From positions 1 to 8,051 of the forward strand of contig JBIKRJ010000111.1 in the NCBI GenBank assembly GCA_044349205.1: a stretch of 8,051 nucleotides of DNA. The letters are read 5' to 3'. Numbering within the stretch: the first letter of the stretch is position 1; every line of letters begins with the position of its first letter. Of this stretch, positions 1 to 6,529 are shown piece by piece. Both the position numbers and the translations under genes were made by a program. Source of the stretch: UBA9547 sp044349205. GTDB lineage: Bacteria > Bacteroidota > Bacteroidia > Cytophagales > UBA9547. The notes under the pieces were generated by a model. The model ran no database searches and had not been told where the DNA came from. It worked only from the letters and a program-made list of their open reading frames with translations.

Positions 1-1
1 G

Positions 2-454
2 CCTGTTCATTCGACCAAACATTACCCCGAAAAAATATATGTAAGCAGAGAGAATGCTAAAATGCGGCGTGTGGTCAATGAAAACCTAGTAATGGATAAA
101 CTTTCTTCCTACGGCTTTGTGAAAATTTTTAACGAGGATTATACTTTTGAAGAACAAATTAAGCTGTATCAAAATGCTCGATATGTAGTTTCGACTCATG
201 GAGCCAATCTTACCAATGTTATTTTTTGTGAGCCAGGTGCTAAAGTTTGCGAAATCAGATTTCACAAGCATTTCCGTTACTTCAAAGGAACGTATTACGA
301 ATTGGCCGATGCACATCAACTCGATTACTATTTGCTTTATTCCGCTGAATTTGTAAAGTCGGAAAAGTGGGAAGGTGACGATGAGGTAGACATTGTTGTA
401 AATCTGCAAGACTTACAAAAAGTGCTTGAGGCAATGGAGCTTGCCAGTGCATAA
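2..454 (+). CDS. GT61-family glycosyltransferase, 3' part only
   Basis: This is the C-terminal 150 residues of a glycosyltransferase whose beginning lies left of the window. The reading frame is open from base 2, so the ATG at 62 is an internal methionine and not the start. Two signatures of the GT61 (DUF563) family are visible: an SREN-A-MRRVVNE segment at about residues 16-27 of the visible part, and STHGANLTNVIF followed by EPG at about 64-79, matching the family's HGA.LTN..F..PG block that forms the donor-site end of the fold. Family members transfer sugars such as xylose or N-acetylglucosamine, and in bacteria they usually sit in polysaccharide or glycan loci. Acceptor and sugar cannot be told from this fragment. 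The tail after about residue 90 is less conserved. It ends 65 bp before metH and is probably transcribed separately, because metH has its own promoter. Confidence 0.85.
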   Translation, partial: PVHSTKHYPEKIYVSRENAKMRRVVNENLVMDKLSSYGFVKIFNEDYTFEEQIKLYQNARYVVSTHGANLTNVIFCEPGAKVCEIRFHKHFRYFKGTYYELADAHQLDYYLLYSAEFVKSEKWEGDDEVDIVVNLQDLQKVLEAMELASA

Positions 455-491
455 ATCAGCGTATTTCAGATATTATTCAAACTAGCTGATT
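454..491. repeat. Inverted repeat around the metH promoter
   Basis: AATCAGC at 454-460 and GCTGATT at 485-491 are exact reverse complements separated by 24 bases. The right arm runs into the first base of the -7 box, and the left arm abuts the stop codon of the glycosyltransferase gene. It could be an operator for a dimeric regulator or a weak transcription terminator for the upstream gene. The loop is long and no T-run follows, so the terminator reading is poor. Confidence 0.35.
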
Positions 492-498
492 AAATTTG
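464..498 (+). promoter_or_regulatory. Predicted Bacteroidota-type promoter for metH
   Basis: TAAATTTG at 491-498 is a perfect match to the Bacteroidota -7 box TAnnTTTG. A TTTC at 464-467 is one base off the -33 TTTG element, with a 23-bp spacer, at the upper end of the reported 17-23 bp range. Transcription would start near 503-506, leaving a leader of only about 15 bases before the GTG at 520. That is too short for any riboswitch. Confidence 0.6.
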
Positions 499-519
499 CC
501 TTTCAGCGAAAAATAAAAC

Positions 520-3219
520 GTGTCAGAAAAAATCGATTACTCTCTAAAACTAAGTGGTTTAGAACCGCTTATCATCAACAAAGGCACCAACTTTGTGAAC
601 ATTGGCGAGCGTTGCAATGTCACAGGATCGGCTAAATTTTTAAAGCTCATTCAGGATGATAACTACGATGCAGCGTTGGAAGTGGCCATGGAGCAGGTAC
701 GAGGTGGTGCGCAGGTGCTCGATGTAAACATGGACGAAGGCATGATAGACGGCGAAAAAGCAATGGTGCGCTTTTTGAATCTACTTGCTACTGAACCTGA
801 AATTTCGCGCATTCCTGTCATGATCGATTCTTCGAAATGGGAGATAATAGAGGCAGGATTGAAATGCGTGCAAGGAAAATCAATTGTCAATTCCATAAGT
901 CTGAAAGGTGGCGAAGAGCGATTCTTGTGGGAAGCTAAACGCATTAAACGATATGGTGCGGCCGTGATTGTTATGGCTTTCGACGAAGTAGGGCAGGCCG
1001 ATAATTACCAACGTCGTTGTGAGATTACAAAGCGTAGTTACGACCTGTTGACCCAAAAAGTAGGGTTTCCTGCATCAGATATCATTTTCGATTTGAATAT
1101 TTTTCCAGTTGGCACTGGCATGGAAGAACATCGCCAAAATGCACTAGACTTTTTCAGAGCTACTACATGGGTTAAAGAAAACTTGCCTGGCGCCAAAATA
1201 AGTGGTGGAGTGAGCAATGTGTCTTTTTCCTTTCGAGGCAACAACCGTGTGCGCGAAGCCATGCATTCGGCATTCCTGTATCATGGTATCAAAGCAGGTA
1301 TGGATATGGGCATTGTGAATCCCAGCATGTTGGAAGTGTACGACGACATACCCAAAGACCTGCTCGAAAAAATCGAAGATGTATTGCTAGACAGAAGAGA
1401 CGATGCCACCGAACGTTTGCTCGAGTTTGCCGAAACCCTAAAAGCCAAAGGCAAAAAAGAAGTGGCCGACGAGGAGTGGCGTAAAGGAACAGTTGAAGAA
1501 AGACTCACGCATGCTTTAGTAAAAGGAGTTGTTGATTTTATTGACAAAGATACGGAGGAGGCTCGCCTAAAGTATGTCAATACACTCAAAGTGATTGAAG
1601 GGCCGCTCATGGATGGAATGAACGTCGTGGGCGACTTGTTTGGCTCGGGGAAAATGTTTTTGCCCCAAGTTGTGAAAAGCGCAAGGGTAATGAAAAAAGC
1701 AGTGGCTTATCTACTGCCCTTTCTCGAAGAGGAAAAAAGGAAAAGCGGCGATACCGCCAAAAACGCTGGAAAAATTCTTTTAGCTACTGTCAAAGGCGAT
1801 GTGCACGATATAGGTAAAAATATTGTAGGCGTTGTGTTGGCTTGTAACAATTTCGAAATCATCGACATTGGGGTCATGGTTCCTTGCGAAAAAATCTTGG
1901 AAATTGCGATCAAGGAAAATGTTGACATTATTGGTCTCAGCGGACTTATTACCCCATCCCTAGACGAAATGGTATATGTGGCAAAGGAGATGGAGCGTGC
2001 CGGTATGAAAATACCACTGCTTATTGGCGGTGCTACCACCTCGCGTATTCACACTGCCGTTAAAATAGACCCCAACTACTCTGGGGCTGTTATTCATGTG
2101 TTGGATGCCTCAAAGTCTGTGCCGGTGGCCAGTGCCTTGCTTAGCAAAGACCAAACGGGCGATTTGTACAAAAAAACGAAAGAGGAATACGCAAAAGCAC
2201 GCGACGAGCATGCCAATAGGCGAGAAGAAAAGGAATATGTTAGCTATCCGGAAGCTCGAGCCAATAAGTTTAAAATAGATTGGGCCAATACAAATATTGC
2301 CAAACCCAATACTTTGGGCAATGTCTATTTCGAAGAATATCCTATCGAAGAAATACGAAAATACATCGATTGGACGCCTTTTTTTCAAACTTGGATGTTG
2401 CAAGGCAAATACCCCAAGATATTTGAAAACGAAATCATAGGCAAAGAGGCCAAGAAACTTTTTGAAGATGCTAACAAGATGTTGGACAACATCATAGAAG
2501 GTAAATGGCTCACTTGCAAAGCGGCATTGGGCATATATCCTGCTAATAGCATTCACGACGAAGAAGTAGAAGTATATGCCGACGAAAGTCGTTCAAATGT
2601 ATTGCACACATTTCAGTTTCTTCGTCAGCAAGGTAAAAAAGGGACAAATGTCCCCAATCTTTCATTGTCCGATTTTATAGCGCCAAAAGATTCAGGCAAG
2701 GCCGATTATCTTGGTTTTTTTGCGGTTACGGCAGGTATTGGTATTGAATCGCTTTTGGACAATTACAAAAAAGACCACGACGATTATCATGAAATAATGT
2801 TGAAAGCAGTTGCCGATAGGCTTGCCGAGGCTCTGACCGAGCATATGCACGAAAAAGTAAGAAAAGAAATTTGGGGCTATGCTAGTACCGAAAAACTTGA
2901 AAATGAGCAATTGATAAGGGAAGAATATGTAGGCATACGCCCTGCGCCAGGTTACCCTGCTTGTCCTGACCATACCGAAAAACCACCTCTTTTCGAACTT
3001 TTAGACGCTACTAAAAACACGGGCATTTTCCTAACCGAAAGCAATGCCATGTATCCTGCCAGTTCGGTCAGCGGTATGTACTTTGCCCATCCAGACAGTA
3101 AATATTTTGGACTTGGGAAAATTGCGAAAGACCAAGTAGAAAGTTATGCCAATAGGAAAGGATTAAGTGTGCAAGAAGCAGAACGTTGGTTGGCTCCTAA
3201 CTTGAATTATGATGTGTAG
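520..3219 (+). CDS. metH: Methionine synthase MetH lacking the homocysteine module
   Basis: Cobalamin-dependent methionine synthase moves a methyl group from 5-methyltetrahydrofolate through cobalamin to homocysteine in the cytoplasm. This 899-residue protein aligns with E. coli MetH from about residue 331 to the end. It begins in the linker after the homocysteine domain and lacks that domain with its zinc cysteines. Modules in order: pterin-binding at about 20-285 (GERCNVTGS, DVNMDEGM, IDSSKW); cobalamin cap at about 325-415; cobalamin-binding at about 417-555 with DVHDIG, where His429 is the lower cobalt ligand, and Asp427 and Ser480 complete the triad (E. coli His759, Asp757, Ser810); and the AdoMet reactivation domain at about 590-899 with Asp617, Arg807 and Tyr812 in RPAPGYPACP. 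The GTG at 520 follows an in-frame stop at 514-516 and no ATG lies near, so this start is firm. Split MetH is known in Bacteroidota. The partner homocysteine methyltransferase gene is not next to it here. Confidence 0.96.
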   Translation: MSEKIDYSLKLSGLEPLIINKGTNFVNIGERCNVTGSAKFLKLIQDDNYDAALEVAMEQVRGGAQVLDVNMDEGMIDGEKAMVRFLNLLATEPEISRIPVMIDSSKWEIIEAGLKCVQGKSIVNSISLKGGEERFLWEAKRIKRYGAAVIVMAFDEVGQADNYQRRCEITKRSYDLLTQKVGFPASDIIFDLNIFPVGTGMEEHRQNALDFFRATTWVKENLPGAKISGGVSNVSFSFRGNNRVREAMHSAFLYHGIKAGMDMGIVNPSMLEVYDDIPKDLLEKIEDVLLDRRDDATERLLEFAETLKAKGKKEVADEEWRKGTVEERLTHALVKGVVDFIDKDTEEARLKYVNTLKVIEGPLMDGMNVVGDLFGSGKMFLPQVVKSARVMKKAVAYLLPFLEEEKRKSGDTAKNAGKILLATVKGDVHDIGKNIVGVVLACNNFEIIDIGVMVPCEKILEIAIKENVDIIGLSGLITPSLDEMVYVAKEMERAGMKIPLLIGGATTSRIHTAVKIDPNYSGAVIHVLDASKSVPVASALLSKDQTGDLYKKTKEEYAKARDEHANRREEKEYVSYPEARANKFKIDWANTNIAKPNTLGNVYFEEYPIEEIRKYIDWTPFFQTWMLQGKYPKIFENEIIGKEAKKLFEDANKMLDNIIEGKWLTCKAALGIYPANSIHDEEVEVYADESRSNVLHTFQFLRQQGKKGTNVPNLSLSDFIAPKDSGKADYLGFFAVTAGIGIESLLDNYKKDHDDYHEIMLKAVADRLAEALTEHMHEKVRKEIWGYASTEKLENEQLIREEYVGIRPAPGYPACPDHTEKPPLFELLDATKNTGIFLTESNAMYPASSVSGMYFAHPDSKYFGLGKIAKDQVESYANRKGLSVQEAERWLAPNLNYDV

Positions 3220-3227
3220 GTGTATCC

Positions 3228-3270
3228 TAAAGAATTCTGAAACTCAAAAAATTGGGTTCAAAATTCTTTA
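3228..3270. terminator. Hairpin between convergent metH and amidase genes
   Basis: TAAAGAATT at 3228-3236 pairs perfectly with AATTCTTTA at 3262-3270. After one mismatch the stem continues with TGAA/TTCA (3238-3241 with 3257-3260), then CTC with GGG using one bulged base and one G-T pair. The loop is A-rich. The symmetric hairpin fills the 48-bp gap between two facing genes, and its right arm includes the amidase stop codon, so a shared bidirectional terminator is the natural reading. Neither side carries a clear U-tract beyond the A/T-rich arm ends, which lowers confidence. Confidence 0.5.
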
Positions 3271-4038
3271 GCGTATCTCAAAGTCATCTGCGTCGTCAAG
3301 CACAGGAAAATCCTTTCTGTATTGTTCCAAAAGCGATTTGTCTAAGTGCACAAGTAGGGTTTCTTGTTTGTCGCGACTGTAGGCCAATTGGTTTCCTGCA
3401 AAATCATAGGCCGAGGTGTCGCCAGAATGGTACAAGTGATGCCCATCGTGCCCCACTCGATTTACACCAATGCAATAACTAGCATTTTCAATGGCTCTAG
3501 CTTTTAATAAAGTATTCCAAGCAGCAGCACGTTTTTGAGGCCAATTGGCAACATAAACAAGGCAATCGTATGAATATTCTTTTTTGTTTCTGCTCCACAT
3601 AGGAAACCGCAAATCATAGCAAATCATGGGTTTGAAAGTCCATCCGCGCCATTCGACCATTAGTTGTGCGGTGCCCGAAGTATAGGTTTGGTGTTCGTTG
3701 GCGTGTGTAAAAAGATGTTTTTTGTCGTAGCTTTTGAAATTGCCGTCAGGTTCTACCCACAAAAGTCGGTTGAAATATTGATAGTTTTCTTTTACGATAA
3801 AACTTCCACAAACTGCAGCATTGGTTTGGCCAGCCATTTGTTTCATCCATTTCTGGGTGGTCAAATTCATGGGTTCGGCTAGGGAAGAAGCATTCATACT
3901 AAAACCAGTAGTGAACATTTCGGGAAGCACGATAAGATCGACTTGCTTCTCTATTTTCCAGATTTTTTCTTCAAACTGAAAAATATTTGCGCTTTTGTCT
4001 TCCCAGTACAAATCGGATTGAATTAAAGCGATGCGCAT
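3268..4038 (-). CDS. Omega-amidase, nitrilase superfamily (YafV/Nit2-like)
   Basis: This 256-residue protein is a carbon-nitrogen hydrolase with the complete catalytic triad: Glu40 in LPEMFTTGFSM, Lys106 in YDKKHLF, and Cys140 in ICYDLRFPMWSRN. Its length and blocks (VEWRGW, YVANWP, LLKARAIEN, NRVG.DG) closely follow E. coli YafV, a 2-oxoglutaramate amidase. Omega-amidases hydrolyse 2-oxoglutaramate or 2-oxosuccinamate to the 2-oxoacid and ammonia. They pull glutamine-dependent transamination forward, for example of the methionine-salvage keto acid. It has no signal peptide and should be cytoplasmic. It lies 35 bp downstream of tryptophan 2,3-dioxygenase on the same strand, so the two are probably one operon, and it converges on metH. 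The ATG at 4038 starts directly at the MRIALIQ beta-strand expected at the N-terminus. The substrate is inferred from family likeness. Another amide remains possible, but the YafV match is strong. Confidence 0.9.
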   Translation of the reverse strand: MRIALIQSDLYWEDKSANIFQFEEKIWKIEKQVDLIVLPEMFTTGFSMNASSLAEPMNLTTQKWMKQMAGQTNAAVCGSFIVKENYQYFNRLLWVEPDGNFKSYDKKHLFTHANEHQTYTSGTAQLMVEWRGWTFKPMICYDLRFPMWSRNKKEYSYDCLVYVANWPQKRAAAWNTLLKARAIENASYCIGVNRVGHDGHHLYHSGDTSAYDFAGNQLAYSRDKQETLLVHLDKSLLEQYRKDFPVLDDADDFEIR

Positions 4039-4073
4039 AATTCATGATTTAGAATATCAAATTTGGAAGCGTA

Positions 4074-5045
4074 CTAAATATTTGCCAAGGTTTTTTCAAC
4101 CCACGACCTGCCCCATTCGTCCAGTTCGTATTCTGACCACAAACTGGGAAAAAATACTTTCTTCTGAAAACGGGCAGGAAGGTATTGGTGCCAATTGGTG
4201 CCGCCTGTGCTGGCTATCGAATTGTTTTTACTTTGAAGGTGTTTAACGGCACTTTTGTAGTGCGCCATCGTCCAGTTTACGTTCAAATTCTGGTCGAAAG
4301 ACCGTAACAATTCTATTAATTCTTCTTTTTTGGCAGCCTTCGGTACATATTCTTCTGCGATTCGGTTCAGATTTTTGTTTTGCAACTCGATACTTAGTCC
4401 TAAAAGTTGGCTCGAATATTTTTCTTCGAAATGCTGAAGAGTAGTCGTTTTTTCGCCAGAAACAATAGAGGTGGCGCCTTTTTTCCAATACAATTGCTCG
4501 AAAAGTTCTTCGGTAATGTGGTCGCCTTCAATCCCTTCGCGCATATTTTTATCTACCAAATTGTACAAATCGGTGCAATAAATTTCAATCATTCTGTATT
4601 GTACCGACTGAAAACCACTGGCGGGCAATATACTTAGTCTGAATTTCAAAAACTGTTCTCTTTCCATTCCTTTGGCCATAATGTCGAACGAGCTTACCAA
4701 TTGTTCGACGTAGTTATTTAGCCGTGTAAGTTTAGATATGAGGGTGTTTTCTTGCAATTCAGTTGCGTTGCATATTTGCTCCAACTCCCAAATAATCAGT
4801 TTGAAATACAGTTCTGTAATTTGGTGGTAGGCGATAAAAACCACTTCGTCGGGCTGGTCGGTTTTGGGGGTTTGAAGGGTTAAAAGGGTTTCAAGATGAA
4901 TATAATCCCAGTAAGTTGTTAACTTGGAATAGTTCATTCCTTCCAAATAGGAGGCGATGTCGGTACCGCTGGCACCTACTTTTTCGCGCAAATGTTGAAG
5001 TTGCGCTAAAATTTTTTCGTCATTTGACTCTTCTGGATGACCCAC
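4074..5045 (-). CDS. Tryptophan 2,3-dioxygenase
   Basis: This haem enzyme oxidises L-tryptophan to N-formylkynurenine, the first step of the kynurenine pathway (tryptophan breakdown or NAD synthesis). The 323-residue protein shows the family blocks in order: TYWDYIHLETLL (44-55), AYHQITELYFK (72-82) with active-site His74, FRLSILPASGFQSVQYR (135-151) with substrate-carboxylate Arg136, WTMAHYKSAVKHL (258-270) with proximal haem ligand His262, and STGGT (279-283) with Thr280 near the substrate amine. Spacing from His74 to Arg136 matches the Xanthomonas enzyme (His55, Arg117). The stretch between His262 and TGG is about four residues longer than in that enzyme, and the PSLW segment (300-303) resembles Bacteroidota homologues. 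The start is GTG: no other start codon lies between it and the upstream in-frame stop, and the next ATG (residue 37) would cut into conserved sequence. It is first in a likely operon with the omega-amidase and divergent from glutaryl-CoA dehydrogenase. Confidence 0.94.
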   Translation of the reverse strand: MGHPEESNDEKILAQLQHLREKVGASGTDIASYLEGMNYSKLTTYWDYIHLETLLTLQTPKTDQPDEVVFIAYHQITELYFKLIIWELEQICNATELQENTLISKLTRLNNYVEQLVSSFDIMAKGMEREQFLKFRLSILPASGFQSVQYRMIEIYCTDLYNLVDKNMREGIEGDHITEELFEQLYWKKGATSIVSGEKTTTLQHFEEKYSSQLLGLSIELQNKNLNRIAEEYVPKAAKKEELIELLRSFDQNLNVNWTMAHYKSAVKHLQSKNNSIASTGGTNWHQYLPARFQKKVFFPSLWSEYELDEWGRSWVEKTLANI

Positions 5046-5125
5046 ATCAAAACGATTTCGTAAATAGAGAAATAAAACAAACTACAAAGAAACGATTAAT
5101 TTTCAGACCTTAACAATTTAAACAC
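5046..5125. promoter_or_regulatory. Shared divergent promoter region with direct repeat
   Basis: This 80-bp AT-rich gap must hold promoters for both the dioxygenase (minus) and glutaryl-CoA dehydrogenase (plus). On the plus strand TAATTTTC at 5097-5104 is one base off TAnnTTTG and sits 21 bases before the ATG, the same distance as the metH -7 box from its GTG. No -33 TTTG lies at the right spacing. No good match is seen on the minus strand. AAACGATT occurs twice, at 5050-5057 and 5090-5097, exactly 40 bp apart, and may mark regulator sites. No ribosome binding site is recognisable. Confidence 0.4.
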
Positions 5126-6349
5126 ATGACCGGAAACAGCTTTGGTTCTGTAGAATCATCCAATTTGGACAACAAGCCCAATATTTGGAATAAAACTGAT
5201 TTTTATCAGTTGGACGATTTGCTTGGTACTGAGCAATTGTTAATAAGGGATTCGGTGCGCGATTTTGTGAGGAAAGAAATTGCGCCCATCATAGAAGAAT
5301 GCTGCCAAAAAGCGGTATTTCCATCTCAAATAGTGCCGAAAATGGGAAAGATGGGCATATTTGGCCCTACCATTCCGGCAGAATATGGTGGCGGCGGAAT
5401 GGATTACATTACCTATGGCCTTATTATGCAAGAAATAGAGCGCGGCGATTCTGGCATGCGTTCTACGGCTTCGGTACAAAGTTCTTTAGTCATGTATCCC
5501 ATTTATAAATTTGGATCAGAGGCACAACGCCAAAAATATTTGCCCAAGCTAGCCAAAGGCGAATGGTTGGGGTGTTTCGGTCTTACCGAACCCGACCACG
5601 GATCCAACCCAGCAGGCATGCTTAGCCATTTTCAAAACAAAGGCGACCATGTGCTTTTGAATGGTTCCAAAATGTGGATTTCAAATTCGCCTTTGGCCGA
5701 TGTGGCTGTAGTGTGGGCAAAAGACGAACAGGGTCGTATAAAGGGACTGCTTTTGGAAAAAGGGATGGAGGGTTTTACGGCTCCCGAAATACACAATAAA
5801 TGGTCTTTGAGAGCAAGTGTCACTGGCGAACTTGTTTTCGACAATGTTAAAGTGCCCAAAGAAAATATTTTACCCCATGCCGATGGACTCTCAGCTCCGT
5901 TGGCTTGTCTGGATTCGGCAAGATATGGCATTTCGTGGGGAGTGATTGGTGCAGCTATCGAATGTTTTGAAACAGCCAGAAATTATGCCTTGCAAAGGAT
6001 TCAGTTTGGAAAACCTATTGCCACTTTTCAGCTTACCCAAAAAAAATTGGCCGAGATGTTGACCGAAATTACCAAAGCTCAACTTCTAGCTTGGCGATTG
6101 GGTACGCTTATGAACGAGAAAAAAGCAAGTTCGGCTCAGATATCACTGGCCAAGCGCAACAATGTGGACATGGCTTTGCACATATCCCGCGAAGCGCGTC
6201 AGATTTTGGGTGGAATGGGCATTACGGGCGAATATCCTATCATGCGTCACATGGCCAATTTGGAGTCGGTCATTACTTACGAGGGTACCAACGACATACA
6301 CCTGCTCATTTTAGGGCATGCCATTACAGGCATTCAGGCCTTCAAATAA
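5126..6349 (+). CDS. gcdH: Glutaryl-CoA dehydrogenase (acyl-CoA dehydrogenase family)
   Basis: This FAD enzyme oxidises and decarboxylates glutaryl-CoA to crotonyl-CoA in lysine, tryptophan and glutarate breakdown, passing electrons to ETF. The 407-residue protein has the acyl-CoA dehydrogenase layout: helical N-domain (about 30-145), beta middle domain (about 148-245) with CFGLTEPDHGSNPAGM and WISNSPLADVAVVWAK, and helical C-domain (about 255-407) with ARYGISWG, RIQFGKPIATFQLTQKKLA and RQILGGMGI. Features specific to the glutaryl-CoA branch include Arg112 in MRSTASVQSSL (human Arg94, which holds the substrate carboxylate), the catalytic base Glu386 in TYEGTNDIH, and the C-terminal LILG-AITGIQAF. 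The first 22 or so residues are not conserved. A short- or medium-chain acyl-CoA dehydrogenase is less likely because of Arg112 and the SVQSSL and NSPLADV blocks. It is divergent from tryptophan 2,3-dioxygenase, which fits tryptophan catabolism, although many genomes use this enzyme only for lysine. Confidence 0.93.
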   Translation: MTGNSFGSVESSNLDNKPNIWNKTDFYQLDDLLGTEQLLIRDSVRDFVRKEIAPIIEECCQKAVFPSQIVPKMGKMGIFGPTIPAEYGGGGMDYITYGLIMQEIERGDSGMRSTASVQSSLVMYPIYKFGSEAQRQKYLPKLAKGEWLGCFGLTEPDHGSNPAGMLSHFQNKGDHVLLNGSKMWISNSPLADVAVVWAKDEQGRIKGLLLEKGMEGFTAPEIHNKWSLRASVTGELVFDNVKVPKENILPHADGLSAPLACLDSARYGISWGVIGAAIECFETARNYALQRIQFGKPIATFQLTQKKLAEMLTEITKAQLLAWRLGTLMNEKKASSAQISLAKRNNVDMALHISREARQILGGMGITGEYPIMRHMANLESVITYEGTNDIHLLILGHAITGIQAFK

Positions 6350-6529
6350 ATTCAAGGTCTTTCTACTTAATTATTTACAAGTTTCGGTGGCTTTCGGCCG
6401 AAAAAGAAGAAATTTGTGTTAGGTTAGTCTTTTGATTTTAACTTTGCCAATTAACCAAGTTTCTGCGTTCTTCAATTAGTGTTTTGTAAAGAATTAAAAG
6501 AATGCACAATCTTCGGAAACATAGCCTAA
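6350..6529. other. Intergenic region between gcdH and the surA-like gene
   Basis: This 180-bp stretch has no supportable gene. It holds a small hairpin at 6382-6403 (TTTCGG and CCGAAA arms, 10-base loop) that contains the palindrome TTCGGCCGAA. No T-run follows it directly, so it is only a weak terminator candidate for gcdH. Downstream is a good promoter at 6413-6446 and a leader of about 75 bases rich in A and T, without a recognisable riboswitch or ribosome binding site. Confidence 0.5.
6413..6446 (+). promoter_or_regulatory. Predicted Bacteroidota-type promoter for surA-moxR
   Basis: TTTG at 6413-6416 and TAACTTTG at 6439-6446 are perfect matches to the Bacteroidota -33 and -7 elements, with a 22-bp spacer inside the reported 17-23 bp range. 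Transcription would begin near 6451-6454, giving a leader of about 75 bases before the ATG at 6530. This is the best promoter in the window and implies that the downstream genes form a unit separate from gcdH. Confidence 0.65.

Noticed and set aside
62..454. A complete 130-residue protein starting at the ATG at 62
   Set aside because: The frame is open back to base 2 and the upstream residues (KIYVSRENAK) match the conserved GT61 block, so this is the end of a longer gene.
455..519. Cobalamin or SAM riboswitch upstream of metH
   Set aside because: Only 65 bp separate the genes and the predicted leader is about 15 bases. No B12-box-like sequence is visible.
2110..2556. 148-residue minus-strand open frame inside metH
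   Set aside because: It lies wholly antisense to conserved MetH sequence, has low-complexity Phe-rich composition and matches no family. The other antisense frames inside metH, gcdH and surA are rejected for the same reason.
520..3219. MetH as a truncated pseudogene
   Set aside because: The protein begins precisely at a module boundary, has no frameshift, and keeps every cobalamin and AdoMet residue checked. This fits a naturally split enzyme.
3268..4038. Amidase read as a dedicated kynurenine formamidase
   Set aside because: Known formamidases are cyclase-like (KynB) or alpha/beta hydrolases. This protein is a nitrilase-fold enzyme closely matching YafV. Kept only as a testable alternative substrate.
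4243..4488. 81-residue minus-strand frame within the dioxygenase gene
   Set aside because: It is a frame-shifted reading of the dioxygenase coding sequence, rich in Arg and Lys, with no recognisable motif.
6382..6403. Strong terminator after gcdH
   Set aside because: The stem is only 6 bp with a 10-base loop and is followed by A-rich rather than T-rich sequence. Mentioned only as a weak candidate.
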